Assembly: GCA_944349515.1 (NCBI GenBank) | Contig: CALVNE010000008.1 | Location: 1 to 36,763 of the forward strand | DNA from: an uncultured Clostridia bacterium | Lineage (GTDB): Bacteria > Bacillota > Clostridia > Christensenellales > UBA1242 | Length of the DNA: 36,763 bases | Direction: 5' to 3' | Made by a program: the position numbers and the translations under genes | Part shown: positions 16,962 to 25,632 of the stretch, in pieces | Layout of the letters: the number at the start of each line of letters is the position of its first letter | Position numbering within the stretch: the stretch's first letter is position 1 | The notes under the pieces: model-generated | Seen by the model: the letters and a program-made list of their open reading frames with translations, nothing else | Told to the model about the DNA's origin: nothing | Databases searched by the model: none

Positions 16962-17099
16962 CTAGCGTCCTCTTTCTTCCTTTTCGCGCCTCGCCTCTTG
17001 CTCTTTTTGATGATAAATTTGCCAAGCGTATGGGTTGCCGGTCAACTTAAACGCTTGCCAAAGAAGTTTGCAATCTTCATTTTCAAAATCTTTTTTCAT
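16962..17099 (-). CDS. yqzL: YqzL family small protein, 45 aa
   Basis: A 45-residue ORF led by a strong AGGAGG about 6 nt before the ATG at 17099. It begins MKKDFENEDCKLLWQ and carries LTGNPYAWQIY, which matches the conserved core of YqzL-like proteins (aromatic residue, TG, then a Tyr before a charged tail). The C-terminus is a charged helix rich in Arg and Glu. YqzL is classically encoded immediately upstream of recO, as here (about 105 bp gap, same strand), which supports the call. Its function is unknown. Confidence 0.82.
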   Translation of the reverse strand: MKKDFENEDCKLLWQAFKLTGNPYAWQIYHQKEQEARREKEERGR

Positions 17100-17145
17100 A
17101 TCCGCCTCCTATGATAGTTTGCGCCCACCGCCCCTTTATATTCTT

Positions 17146-17173
17146 ATTATACAATAAAACTAAACGCTGTCAA
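17146..17173 (-). promoter_or_regulatory. Promoter of yqzL-recO
   Basis: On the minus strand, perfect TTGACA (17168-17173) and TATAAT (17146-17151) are separated by 16 bp. The yqzL start is about 47 bp downstream of the -10. Confidence 0.8.
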
Positions 17174-17220
17174 CAAAATCGCAAGAGTTTTTAAATAAAT
17201 CTTTAATTTTTAAAATCTGC

Positions 17221-17249
17221 TTGACAAACTTTTTGATAAGTTTTACCAT
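17221..17249 (+). promoter_or_regulatory. Promoter of the phosphohexomutase gene with a palindrome in its spacer
   Basis: TTGACA (17221-17226) and TACCAT (17244-17249) are 17 bp apart. The spacer contains the inverted repeat AAACTT/AAGTTT, a possible operator. This gives a leader of about 185 nt before the ATG at 17441. The leader contains one short hairpin, AGACATTTT with AAAATTGTCT, and no riboswitch class that I recognise. Confidence 0.55.
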
Positions 17250-17440
17250 ATTTCATATGTAGTCCTTTTCGCTTTGCCGCGTGGCGCACTTTTCGACAAG
17301 AAATTTTAAGCGTGTTTTGGCGAAATATTTAAAAAATTTGTAAAAAATTTAAGACATTTTAATGAAAATTGTCTACTCTAAACAACTTCTTTATCAAAAC
17401 TCGAATATTAGACGAAATTCAACTATTTTAAAAGGATAAC

Positions 17441-19132
17441 ATGAACGAGAAATATGAGTATTGGCGAAATTTTGTCGCCGATAAAAAAATTAAAAGGGAA
17501 CTTCAAAAGTTGAGCGAAAAGGAAATTGTCACAAATTTTTCATCATCGCTTTCCTTTGGCACGGCGGGTATGCGCGGAGTTATGGCGCTGGGCAGTGGTT
17601 GCTTGAATGTTCTCACTGTGTCTAAACTTGCGGGCGCCGTTGGGCGATATTTGCAAAACAAGAATGCGCGTGTGGCGATAAGTTTCGACACTCGGTTTAA
17701 CAGCAAAGATTTCTCTCGACTTTTTGCCAAAATTTTGGCGGAATATGGAGTGGAAGTGTTACTTTTTAGAGACTACTCGCCAACGCCTGTGCTGGTTTAT
17801 GCTGGCATATACTATCATTGCGACATCTCGGTGATAATAACGGCAAGCCACAACCGTAAAGAATACAATGGCATAAAACTCTACGACAAATGCGGTATTC
17901 AAATAGACAAAACGGTGCAAGAAAAAATAACCGACCTCTTCAACAAAACCGACGAGGTGGAGGTTTACAACAGGGTTTATAACAAAAAACTTGGTAATGT
18001 GAAATTTATTGAAAAGGACTTCATCGACATATATTTGCAAAAATGTTTGAAAAATTCGAGCGTTGAAAAAGAGGAAAAAAATTCAAAAAACACCGAAAAA
18101 ATCGCAAATTTTAGCGAAAATTTAGTAAAAAATGGCGAAAAAAATGAAATTTTTGACAAAAACGAGCAAATAACTAAAAAAGAACAACGCTCCTTGAAGA
18201 TAACCTACACCCCGCTTAACAGCACAGGATTTCGCTATGTTGAAAGACTTTTGGGCAAAAATGGATTCACCTTTCACCGAGCGCAAGCAAAACCCGACCC
18301 CAATTTTTCCACCTGTCCGTATCCTAACCCAGAGTTTGAAGAGGCATTTATTGAAGCGAAAAAGGTGGCAAAAAAATTTGATAGCGACATCATCATCGCC
18401 ACCGACCCAGACGCCGACAGACTTGGCGTTATGGTCAAGGATGGCGAAGAGTATGTTAAACTGAGCGGAAATGAGGTTGGGTATATCTTCGCCGACTACC
18501 TACTTTCCGGCACAAACGGCAAGGCTGTAGTCACAAGCGTGGTGACAAGTCCGCTCATTGATAAAATTTGCAAGCAAAACGACGCCAAATTATATAAAAC
18601 TCTCACCGGTTTTATGAGCATGGGAAGTAAGGCAAAGGAACTTTCAAAAAAATATGGCAGAAAAAACATTGTGTTAATTTATGAGGAGAGTTGCGGGTAC
18701 GCCGTTGGCAACATCTACGATAAAGACGGTATCACCGCCTCGCTTTTAATTGTGCAAATTGCCGAAAAGTTGAAAAAGGAAGGTAAGACGCTTATAGACT
18801 ATCTTAACATAATCTATGCGCGATACGGAAAGATGACCGCGCTTTCAAGTTCAATTGCTATCGAAAACAGCGGACGCGTGGTGGATAGGATAAGAAAAAG
18901 CAAACTTAAAGGCATGAGAATGGATTTTGAAAAAATCATAGACTATCAAAACGACAACACCCGCCTTCCAAAACAAAACTTTTTGGAGTTTAGGTTTAAA
19001 GACGGCTCCTTCATTATTCGCCCAAGTGGCACCGAGCCAAAACTGAAAATCTATCTTTTCCACAAAGACGAAAAACGTGCGCATGAATTGTTAAACAAAT
19101 TAATTAATCATTTAAAATCTATAAAGATATAA
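17441..19132 (+). CDS. Phosphoglucomutase/phosphomannomutase family protein
   Basis: Interconverts hexose 1- and 6-phosphates, probably glucose, supplying UDP-glucose and cell-envelope sugars. All four family loops are present: the phosphoserine loop TASHNRKEYNG with Ser136, the metal loop DPDADR at 322-327, the sugar-binding EESCG at about 415, and the phosphate loop RPSGTEPK at about 526-533. Size (563 aa) and motif style resemble Bacillus PgcA. A Lys, Asn and Glu-rich insertion occupies about residues 203-252, between domains 1 and 2; it is low complexity and unlike its surroundings. The start has AAAGGATAAC before ATG. It is monocistronic and ends at a bidirectional terminator. Confidence 0.92.
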   Translation: MNEKYEYWRNFVADKKIKRELQKLSEKEIVTNFSSSLSFGTAGMRGVMALGSGCLNVLTVSKLAGAVGRYLQNKNARVAISFDTRFNSKDFSRLFAKILAEYGVEVLLFRDYSPTPVLVYAGIYYHCDISVIITASHNRKEYNGIKLYDKCGIQIDKTVQEKITDLFNKTDEVEVYNRVYNKKLGNVKFIEKDFIDIYLQKCLKNSSVEKEEKNSKNTEKIANFSENLVKNGEKNEIFDKNEQITKKEQRSLKITYTPLNSTGFRYVERLLGKNGFTFHRAQAKPDPNFSTCPYPNPEFEEAFIEAKKVAKKFDSDIIIATDPDADRLGVMVKDGEEYVKLSGNEVGYIFADYLLSGTNGKAVVTSVVTSPLIDKICKQNDAKLYKTLTGFMSMGSKAKELSKKYGRKNIVLIYEESCGYAVGNIYDKDGITASLLIVQIAEKLKKEGKTLIDYLNIIYARYGKMTALSSSIAIENSGRVVDRIRKSKLKGMRMDFEKIIDYQNDNTRLPKQNFLEFRFKDGSFIIRPSGTEPKLKIYLFHKDEKRAHELLNKLINHLKSIKI

Positions 19133-19383
19133 GATAAGTAAAAATTGAAAAACAGCAAAAAAAATCGTAAAAATTAATAAAAAAAATTAAAAAAATATGT
19201 TAAAAATGTCAATAAAATAATTTTTACAGAAAAATAGCGAATCAATTTATAAAAAAAATAATTAATAATAATTTTAAATAAGTATTTTGTATTTTTTTAA
19301 CATTTATCTACTGCATTATCTCGTAAATATTATATAAATTTCTAAAAAATAACAAAATTTCAAGTGAACTATTCAAAAATTTC
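19133..19383. other. Very AT-rich convergent spacer
   Basis: About 250 bp of nearly pure A/T between the convergent phosphohexomutase and pflA genes, with A-runs and T-runs but no ORF with a ribosome binding site and no hairpin apart from the terminator that follows. Confidence 0.5.
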
Positions 19384-19422
19384 AAAAAAACACTAAAAAA
19401 TCGCATTTTTTAGTGTTTTTTT
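19384..19422. terminator. Strong bidirectional terminator
   Basis: A perfect 17-bp stem (19384-19400 with 19406-19422) and loop TCGCA, with A-runs and T-runs as the outer stem. It can terminate both the plus-strand phosphohexomutase and the minus-strand pflA transcript. Confidence 0.88.
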
Positions 19423-19473
19423 TGATTTATTTATTGATTTTTTTATTTATTAAAAATTTTTATTTTGTTTTTA

Positions 19474-20187
19474 TTATTTTTTCAAATTTTCTCGCAAAAA
19501 TTCTTCAAGTTGTTTACATTTCTCCTTATCCATATCAAGCACATTTTCAAGGCGATACTTAATGCCTAAATTTTTGTATTTTTCCTTTGCCATGCTGTGA
19601 TACGGAAGAAGTTCCACGCGCTCCACATTCTTGATGTTCTTTATGTAATCTTTAAGTTTTAGCACATCTTCTTTCGTGTCGTTATAGTTTGGAACAATCA
19701 CTTGCCTTAGCCAAAGTTTTTTGTTTTTCTTTTGACAAGTTTCTAAGAATTTGTTGTATTTATCCATTGCCTGCCCGGTTAGTGATTTATATTTTTCTGG
19801 AACAATCACTTTGACGTCCAAGATGACTAGGTCTACATAGTCTAAAATTTCTTCGTAGTTGTCGCCAAAGCCAGAAGTGTCAAGGCAGGTGTGTAAACCA
19901 TGCTTCTTACATTCCTTTAACGCTTCAAGTAGAAACTTGGGTTGTTTAAGTGGCTCTCCGCCTGAGAAGGTCACTCCGCCATCATCTCCAAAATATGGTT
20001 TATATTTCAATATCTTTTTCACAAGTTCTTCAGCGGTCATTTCAATCTTCTTCTTGTCGCTCCAAGTTTCTGGATTGTGACAATAGGCACACCTAAGCGG
20101 ACAGCCCTGCATGAACACAACAAATCTCACGCCAGGTCCATCCACCAAACCCATGGTTTCAAAACTGTCAATATTTCCTTTAATCAT
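19474..20187 (-). CDS. pflA: Pyruvate formate-lyase activating enzyme
   Basis: A 237-residue radical SAM activase that abstracts a hydrogen from the glycyl residue of PflB, making the enzyme active under anaerobic conditions. The cluster motif CX3CX2C is at Cys29, Cys33 and Cys36 (GCPLRCAYC), preceded by the family's DGPG motif and followed by FSGGEP and a CLDTSG segment. AAAAGGA lies before the ATG at 20187. It is downstream of pflB on the same strand, but separated by a 304-bp region that holds two hairpin arrays in opposite orientation and a possible private promoter. Confidence 0.95.
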   Translation of the reverse strand: MIKGNIDSFETMGLVDGPGVRFVVFMQGCPLRCAYCHNPETWSDKKKIEMTAEELVKKILKYKPYFGDDGGVTFSGGEPLKQPKFLLEALKECKKHGLHTCLDTSGFGDNYEEILDYVDLVILDVKVIVPEKYKSLTGQAMDKYNKFLETCQKKNKKLWLRQVIVPNYNDTKEDVLKLKDYIKNIKNVERVELLPYHSMAKEKYKNLGIKYRLENVLDMDKEKCKQLEEFLRENLKK

Positions 20188-20213
20188 TTAAAATCCTTTT
20201 AACTCAAGTGAAG

Positions 20214-20300
20214 AGTGAAGGAAAAACAAACGCAGAGCGTTTGAGTGAAGAACTGTGGAAGATTTTATTATAAAGTTATCTATTCTATAATCAAAACCAC
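20214..20300. repeat. AGTGAAG-linked hairpin array B with conserved tail
   Basis: AGTGAAGAGTGAAG is followed by the hairpin CAAACGC-AGA-GCGTTTG (20227-20243), AGTGAAG (20244-20250), then a tail of about 50 bp starting AACTGTGG and ending CTATAATCAAAACCAC. The tail closely matches array D at 23555-23605. The element ends about 26 bp upstream of the pflA start. Confidence 0.8.
20267..20294 (-). promoter_or_regulatory. Promoter-like element inside the array B tail
   Basis: On the minus strand, TTGATT (20289-20294) and TATAAT (20267-20272) are 16 bp apart. This would transcribe the hairpin array as a leader and then pflA. Confidence 0.5.
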
Positions 20301-20379
20301 ATTTTCTCTCAACTTGCTTACACATTCTAATAATTTTCAATTTTATTTAGAGATTAAATTTTGTCTTATTATCATTAAT

Positions 20380-20491
20380 CTTTCCACAACTCTTCACTGC
20401 GAACCATAGGTTCGTCTTCGCTCTTCACTCTTACTTTTCTTCTTCCCTTCACTCTTCACTGATTTGGTGCGAATTGCATTTTTGCACCAAA
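20380..20491. repeat. AGTGAAG-linked hairpin array C, inverted relative to B
   Basis: Starting directly after the pflB stop codon, the minus strand reads a large hairpin (GGTGC and GCACC arms, 20466-20490), then AGTGAAG repeats, then CGAACC-TAT-GGTTCG (20410-20424), AGTGAAG and a GTTGTGGAAAGATTAATGA tail. The tail faces that of array B, so B and C form the inverted ends of one element of about 280 bp. The first hairpin may also act as the pflB terminator. Confidence 0.75.
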
Positions 20492-22729
20492 TTATCTTGT
20501 TGTATGAAATGTTCTTGCAATCACTTCCTCTTGGTGAGCGCGTGAAAGTTTGTTGAAATTAACCGCATAGCCACTCACTCTGATTGTTAAGTTTGGATAT
20601 TTCCAAGGGTTGTTCATCGCGTCGATAAGAAGCGAACGATTTAGCACATTGACATTTAGATGTTGTGCCTGTTGAGTGAAATATCCGTCTAAGATGTTGA
20701 CCAAATTCTTCACTCTCGCCTTATCATCCTTGCCAAGTGCGTCCGGCACAATGGAGAAGGTGTTGCTGATGCCGTCTTGACAGCAATCGGCGTATGGTAT
20801 CTTTGCCACTGAGTTAAGCGAAGCAAGTGCGCCTGATGTGTCACGCTCGTGCATAGGGTTCGCACCTGGTGCGAATGGCACGCCTGCGCGTCTGCCGTCT
20901 GGAGTTGCGCCCGTCTTTTTGCCATACATAACATTCGATGTGATTGTGAGAAGTGACAATGTTTTAATCGATTTTCTATAGGTCTTATTCTCATCTAGGC
21001 AAGCCTTAAACGCCTTAACAAGTTCCACCGCAATCTCGTCCACTCTGTCATCATCGTTGCCAAACTTTGGAAAATCGCCAGTAATTTTGAAGTCGACAAT
21101 GATGCCCTCATCGTTTCTAATAGGGCTGACTTTCGCGTATTTTATGGCCGAGAGCGAGTCAACCGCCACTGAGAAACCTGCCACGCCGAACGCCATAAGC
21201 CTTTCCACATTTGTGTCGTGAAGTGCCATTTGGATGGCCTCATACGCGTATTTATCGTGCATATAGTGGATGATGTTCATGGCATCAACATAGGTTTTTG
21301 CCACAAGTTTCATGGTTTTAAGGTAGTTTTTCCAAACAGTGTCAAAGTCTAAAACACTTTCCTTGTTCTTCTTCAAACCTTCCACCACAAGCGCGCCACT
21401 CTTTTCATCCACACCGCCGTTGAGCGAATAGAGAAGAGTTTTCGCTAGGTTACAGCGTGCGCCGAAGAACTGCATCTGCTTGCCCACTTTCATCGCTGAA
21501 ACACAGCACGCAATCGCGTAGTCACTGCCGTAAATTGGACGCATAACATCGTCGCCCTCATACTGAATGGCGTCCGTTTGAATGGAAATCTTTGCGCAAT
21601 AGCGTTTAAAGTTTGCTGGCAATTTTGCTGAATAGAGAATAGTCAAGTTTGGTTCTGGCGAAGGATTAAGGTTGATAAGTGAGTGCAAGTATCTAAACGA
21701 ATTTTTGGTCACCAAACTATGTTCGTCGTCAAGCATACCGCCGACACTCTCGGTCACCCAAGTTGGGTCGCCGGCGAAAATCTCGTCGTATTCTGGCGTT
21801 CTTAGGTGTCGAACAAGGCGGAGTTTGATGATAAATTGGTCGATAAGTTCTTGCGCTTCACTTTCGGTCATCAATTTCTTTTGCATATCTCTTTCAATGT
21901 AGATGTCAAGGAAGGTAGAAGTGCGACCTAAACTCATAGCCGCGCCGTTGTCCTCTTTTACGCCTGCAAGGTATGCAAAGTATAGCCACTGCACAGCCTC
22001 ATACGCATTGGTCGCTGGCTTTGAGATGTCAAAACCATAACTTTTTGCCATTTCTTTAAGCTTATTAAGCGCCCTAACTTGCTCGGCAACTTCTTCGCGA
22101 AGCCTAATGCTTTCCTCGGATGAAACGTCGATTTTAGCATAGTCCTTTTGCTTAAACTCGATAAGTTTGTCAACGCCATAGAGTGCCACTCGGCGATAGT
22201 CACCAATTATTCTTCCCCTACCATAAGCGTCAGGAAGCCCAGTCAATAGTCCCGCCTTTCTTGCGCGTCTAATTTCCGGCGTGTAAACATCAAACACACC
22301 ATCGTTATGCGTCTTTCTAAACTCCTTAAAGTGCTTTTCAAGGGTTGGGTTTAACTTTTTGTTGTATGCCTCAAGTGCCTTGTCCGCCATACGCGTTCCA
22401 CCATAGAGATTGACAATGCGTTTGAGTGGCTTATCCGTTTGAAGCCCAACAACAACCTCGTTTTTCTTGTCGATATATCCCGGTTTAAAACTTGTTATGC
22501 CAGAAACTGCGTCAAGTTCGACGTCCAAAAGCCCTTCCTTTGCCTCTTTGTGCAAAAGTTTCTCGCATCTATCCCACACCTTCTTTGTTTTCGAAGATAT
22601 TGGAGCGAGAAAACTGTCGTCGCCCTTATATTCCTTATAGTTTTCTTTGATAAAGTCGGCGACATCGATGTTCTCTTGCCATACGCCGTCTTTAAAACCT
22701 TTCCAAGCGTCAATAAATTCTTCTTTCAT
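20492..22729 (-). CDS. pflB: Pyruvate formate-lyase
   Basis: A glycyl-radical enzyme that cleaves pyruvate with CoA to acetyl-CoA and formate in anaerobic fermentation. It is 745 aa, normal for the family. The catalytic adjacent cysteines lie in IACCVS near residue 408, and the radical glycine in RVSGYAV near residue 717. The start at 22729 is chosen because AAAGGAG lies upstream and the protein then begins [12 protein letters not shown]; the longer in-frame reading has no site. A very good promoter lies at 22804-22832. The leader contains the inverted repeat TTTTGCC/GGCAAAA, a possible regulatory site. pflA follows after a hairpin element. Confidence 0.96.
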   Translation of the reverse strand: MKEEFIDAWKGFKDGVWQENIDVADFIKENYKEYKGDDSFLAPISSKTKKVWDRCEKLLHKEAKEGLLDVELDAVSGITSFKPGYIDKKNEVVVGLQTDKPLKRIVNLYGGTRMADKALEAYNKKLNPTLEKHFKEFRKTHNDGVFDVYTPEIRRARKAGLLTGLPDAYGRGRIIGDYRRVALYGVDKLIEFKQKDYAKIDVSSEESIRLREEVAEQVRALNKLKEMAKSYGFDISKPATNAYEAVQWLYFAYLAGVKEDNGAAMSLGRTSTFLDIYIERDMQKKLMTESEAQELIDQFIIKLRLVRHLRTPEYDEIFAGDPTWVTESVGGMLDDEHSLVTKNSFRYLHSLINLNPSPEPNLTILYSAKLPANFKRYCAKISIQTDAIQYEGDDVMRPIYGSDYAIACCVSAMKVGKQMQFFGARCNLAKTLLYSLNGGVDEKSGALVVEGLKKNKESVLDFDTVWKNYLKTMKLVAKTYVDAMNIIHYMHDKYAYEAIQMALHDTNVERLMAFGVAGFSVAVDSLSAIKYAKVSPIRNDEGIIVDFKITGDFPKFGNDDDRVDEIAVELVKAFKACLDENKTYRKSIKTLSLLTITSNVMYGKKTGATPDGRRAGVPFAPGANPMHERDTSGALASLNSVAKIPYADCCQDGISNTFSIVPDALGKDDKARVKNLVNILDGYFTQQAQHLNVNVLNRSLLIDAMNNPWKYPNLTIRVSGYAVNFNKLSRAHQEEVIARTFHTTR

Positions 22730-22803
22730 ACTTTCTCCTTTTGTTTTTACTTTTTGCCAAAAACACATTATATGGCAAAACTTATTTATCTTTATGCCTA
22801 TAT

Positions 22804-22832
22804 ATTGTATAATATATTATAATATTAGTCAA
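22804..22832 (-). promoter_or_regulatory. Promoter of pflB
   Basis: On the minus strand, TTGACT (22827-22832) and TACAAT (22804-22809) are exactly 17 bp apart, in very AT-rich DNA. The leader is about 70 nt. Confidence 0.75.
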
Positions 22833-22841
22833 ATAAAATTG

Positions 22842-22873
22842 AAAAAATATGCACCATAAGATGCATATTTTTT
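22842..22873 (-). terminator. Intrinsic terminator after the exported protein gene
   Basis: A perfect 12-bp stem (22842-22853 with 22862-22873) and 8-nt loop. On the minus strand the second arm ends in six Ts. It lies directly after the stop of the gene ending at 22875 and before the pflB promoter. Confidence 0.85.
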
Positions 22874-22874
22874 A

Positions 22875-23339
22875 TTATATTTCTTCTGTTCTAGTTGAAA
22901 TGATGTTGTCTAAAACTTTGTATAGGCCTGATGAAGAGTTTTCGGTGTTGATGTAGAAGCACCTACCTTGGAACTTGCCGTCAATTCCGCGATAGATGTT
23001 GAAACCATAGCCGTCCTCTTCCACCTTGATTGTCAGTTCGTTGAAACCTAGGCCGTTAAATTCGTAATATCCGTCAAACTTGAAATTAAGATAATATCCG
23101 TCTTTAAGCATTTTGTCGTATAGTTCTGGAAAGGTCACACCGAGCGCTGGCGTGTCGTAGGCGTTTTCGATATATTTCAAAAACTCCTCTTGTATGTCCG
23201 CCTTTTGCTCGTCGGTTATCTCTATCACCTCGCCATTTGCGATAAAACTTAAATCTCCATACGGAAAGACATCTAAAACTCCCATAATTGCACTTAACAT
23301 CATTGGCACTCCTATTAAAGAAAATAACAATCTTCTCAT
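22875..23339 (-). CDS. Hypothetical exported or membrane-anchored protein, 154 aa
   Basis: It starts at the ATG at 23339, six bases after a near-perfect AAAGGAGGT. The N-terminus MRRLLFSLIGVPMMLSAIMG looks like a signal peptide or membrane anchor. The rest is acidic and aromatic, with no cysteine pairs and no family that I recognise; the C-terminal half has a beta-like pattern of Gly, Tyr and Phe. It is transcribed alone and ends at a strong terminator. An upstream hairpin array and structured DNA may form its leader. Function unknown; a small secreted or periplasm-facing protein is inferred. Confidence 0.75.
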   Translation of the reverse strand: MRRLLFSLIGVPMMLSAIMGVLDVFPYGDLSFIANGEVIEITDEQKADIQEEFLKYIENAYDTPALGVTFPELYDKMLKDGYYLNFKFDGYYEFNGLGFNELTIKVEEDGYGFNIYRGIDGKFQGRCFYINTENSSSGLYKVLDNIISTRTEEI

Positions 23340-23407
23340 AAATACCTCCTTTGCACAAGGTAGTTTGTGAGAAAAATCAAAAAATATCCAAAAAAAGTAA
23401 GAGTAAA

Positions 23408-23605
23408 AAGTGAAGAGAAACAAATGCAAAGCATTTGAGTAAAAGTGAAGGAAAGGCAAAACCTTCCAGTGAAGGAACGCATACGCGTTCAGTGAAGAAC
23501 TGTGGATGAGCAAACGCAAAGCGTTTGAGTGAAGAACGAAAAGTGAAGAGTGAAAAACTGTAGGTGATTTTAATAAAAGCAAATCCATTCTATAATCAAA
23601 ACCAC
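23408..23605. repeat. AGTGAAG-linked hairpin array D with conserved tail
   Basis: The longest array. AGTGAAG linkers alternate with CAAATGC-AAA-GCATTTG, an imperfect GGAAAGG/CCTTCC hairpin, GAACGC-ATAC-GCGTTC and CAAACGC-AAA-GCGTTTG. A tail of about 50 bp then ends in CCATTCTATAATCAAAACCAC, shared with array B. An internal AACTGTGGATGAG after the third module looks like a truncated tail, as if two arrays had fused. It lies upstream of the 154-aa exported protein gene. Confidence 0.82.
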
Positions 23606-23613
23606 TTTAAGTA

Positions 23614-23840
23614 GCGACAAATCGCCAACGAGCAAAGCGAGTGCGATTTCGTTTGGTCGCCTTCCCCAACGCCATACTTGCGCTATCTCAAAATCAATTT
23701 TCGATTTTGCGAGGAGAAGGGCTTTGCCCGGTGCGCACAAATCGAAAATCACATACAGGGAAGAGGACTAGGCGGAGAAACCAACGGAGTAGCCGTTAGA
23801 AAAATTTTAATTTTTCGTGTCGGCGTTTAGCGGAGTTGGT
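23614..23840. other. Dense set of nested hairpins between array D and the ABC genes
   Basis: Three composite structures follow each other. The first pairs GCGAC with GTCGC around AAATCGC/GCGATTT (23614-23660). The second is an 11-bp stem (23697-23707 with 23739-23749) around GGGC-TTT-GCCC (23719-23729). The third pairs ACCAAC with GTTGGT (23780-23785 with 23835-23840) around AACGG/CCGTT and GAAAAAT/ATTTTTC. No ORF with a ribosome binding site is present. The last structure is 7 bp from the ABC gene stop. Confidence 0.6.
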
Positions 23841-23847
23841 GTCTGTC

Positions 23848-25632
23848 CTAATTCTCGGCAAACTGGCTATTATATAAATCAGCGTAGAAGCCACCCTTTG
23901 CCATAAGTTCTTCGTGGTTGCCACTTTCAATCACGTCGCCGTCTTTTAGAACTAGGATGATGTCGGCGTTTTTGATTGTGGAAAGTCGGTGTGCGATGAT
24001 GAAGGATGTTCGCCCTTCCATAAGTTTATCCATCGCGCGTTGAATGAGTTCTTCCGTTCTTGTGTCGACAGACGATGTTGCCTCGTCTAAGATAAGCATT
24101 GGATTGTTCGCCACCATGGTTCTTGCAATGGTGAGAAGTTGTTTTTGCCCAGCGGACAAGTTAACCGCATCGTCAATCACAGTGTCGTAACCCTGTGGCA
24201 AAGTTTGAATGAAGTGGTCGACGCCCACACTCTTGCACGCTTCGACTATCTGCTCGTCGGTGACATACTCTTTATTATATCTTAAATTTTCTTTTATCGT
24301 CCCCTCGAACAGCCAGGTATCTTGAAGCACCATGCCGAATAGGTCGTGGATATTCTCGCGAGTCAAATCTTTAATCGACTTGCCGTCAATTCGAATGTCG
24401 CCGGAGTTTATCTCGTAAAAACGCATAAGGAGGTTAACAAGCGTCGTTTTTCCGGCGCCGGTTGGCCCCACAATTGCCACCTTTTCGCCGGCGTAGACCT
24501 TAACGGAAAAGTCTTTGATAATAATTTTGTTTTCGTTATATCCAAACCTAACATGGTCAAATTCGATATTGCCCTTTATATCGGTGAGCATATCCGTTTT
24601 ATTTTCCTCGTTTTCAAGTTCCTTTTCTTCCAAAAACTCGAATACGCGTCCGCACGCCGCCGAAGTGGACTGCAAACTTGTCAGCGACTGAGCAATTTGA
24701 GAGAGCGGGTTGGAGAACATACGCGCGTATATCATGAATGCGGCGATTGGTCCAAGCCCAATGGTGCCGTTAGCAACAAGCACAGCGCCCACCACGCACA
24801 CTGCCACAAAGGCAAAATTGCCAACAAAGCCCATGATAGGCATCATGGCGTTGGATAAGAATTGCGATTTCCACGCGCTGGTGTAGAGTTTTTTGTTCAT
24901 ATCCACAAATTCCTTGCCTTTATCCTTTTCGGCATTGAAAAGTTTTACCACGTTATGCCCCGAATACACCTCTTCAATATGCGCGTTTAAGTCACCCAAA
25001 TTCTTCTGTTGCATAACGAAATATTTTTGCGACTTAGATAGGCAAATTACGATAATCACAAATCCTATAAGTGTGGCGCCGATAACTGTGAACGCCATTA
25101 TCCACTGCGTAACAAACATAGCAATCACAACGCCCACAAAAAGAATGATGTTGGAAAATAAACTGGATACCGATTGGTTTAGCGTTTGACCTATCGTGTC
25201 GACATCATTGGTTACACGGCTTAAAGTGTCGCCATAGAGGTGAGTGTCGAAGTATTGAAGTGGAAGTTTGTTAATCTTCCAAGAGATATCGTCGCGGAAT
25301 TTAAAGACGATTTTTTGGGTGGCAGTTGCCATGATGAAATGTTGGAAGTAGCCTAGTAGTGCCATGATTAGCGCAAGCGTGAGAATGGTGAGAGCGGTGC
25401 GAGTGACCGCCGAATAGTCAATTTCTCCGCTTTTTAGCCCGTTGGTGATGGTGTCTGTTAGGCTACTTATGAGGTTTGGGGAAATTATTTGGCAGACCAC
25501 CGAAATAGCGCCAAGCACAAGCGCAATGCCAATCAGCCAATAGAATTTTTTGCAATATTTTATGAGTTTTGCCATGGACTTTTTAAATTGTCCCTTTGCC
25601 GGCTTTTCGCCTGTCATTACGCGTCCTCTCAT
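23848..25632 (-). CDS. ABC exporter half-transporter, catalytically canonical subunit
   Basis: A 594-residue fusion of a six-helix membrane domain (about 30-320) with an ATPase domain. The nucleotide site is canonical: Walker A GPTGAGKT near 380, signature LSAGQ, Walker B ILDEATSSVD, and the switch IAHRLST. The start ATG overlaps the stop of the preceding ABC gene by 4 bp (ATGA), with GAGGAGG upstream, so the two are translationally coupled. Together they form a heterodimeric multidrug- or lipid-type exporter of the BmrCD/LmrCD class. Substrate unknown. No terminator with a T-run is seen; structured DNA follows. Confidence 0.92.
   Translation of the reverse strand: MRGRVMTGEKPAKGQFKKSMAKLIKYCKKFYWLIGIALVLGAISVVCQIISPNLISSLTDTITNGLKSGEIDYSAVTRTALTILTLALIMALLGYFQHFIMATATQKIVFKFRDDISWKINKLPLQYFDTHLYGDTLSRVTNDVDTIGQTLNQSVSSLFSNIILFVGVVIAMFVTQWIMAFTVIGATLIGFVIIVICLSKSQKYFVMQQKNLGDLNAHIEEVYSGHNVVKLFNAEKDKGKEFVDMNKKLYTSAWKSQFLSNAMMPIMGFVGNFAFVAVCVVGAVLVANGTIGLGPIAAFMIYARMFSNPLSQIAQSLTSLQSTSAACGRVFEFLEEKELENEENKTDMLTDIKGNIEFDHVRFGYNENKIIIKDFSVKVYAGEKVAIVGPTGAGKTTLVNLLMRFYEINSGDIRIDGKSIKDLTRENIHDLFGMVLQDTWLFEGTIKENLRYNKEYVTDEQIVEACKSVGVDHFIQTLPQGYDTVIDDAVNLSAGQKQLLTIARTMVANNPMLILDEATSSVDTRTEELIQRAMDKLMEGRTSFIIAHRLSTIKNADIILVLKDGDVIESGNHEELMAKGGFYADLYNSQFAEN

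Noticed and set aside
16905..17114. Plus-strand ORF of 69 aa
   Set aside because: Antisense to the convincing yqzL gene, which has AGGAGG and family motifs.
17250..17440. Riboswitch in the long leader of the phosphohexomutase gene
   Set aside because: Only one short imperfect hairpin is visible and no known aptamer core is recognised.
24346..24858. Plus-strand ORF of 170 aa
   Set aside because: Antisense to a clear ABC transporter gene; composition and lack of a start site mark it as a shadow.
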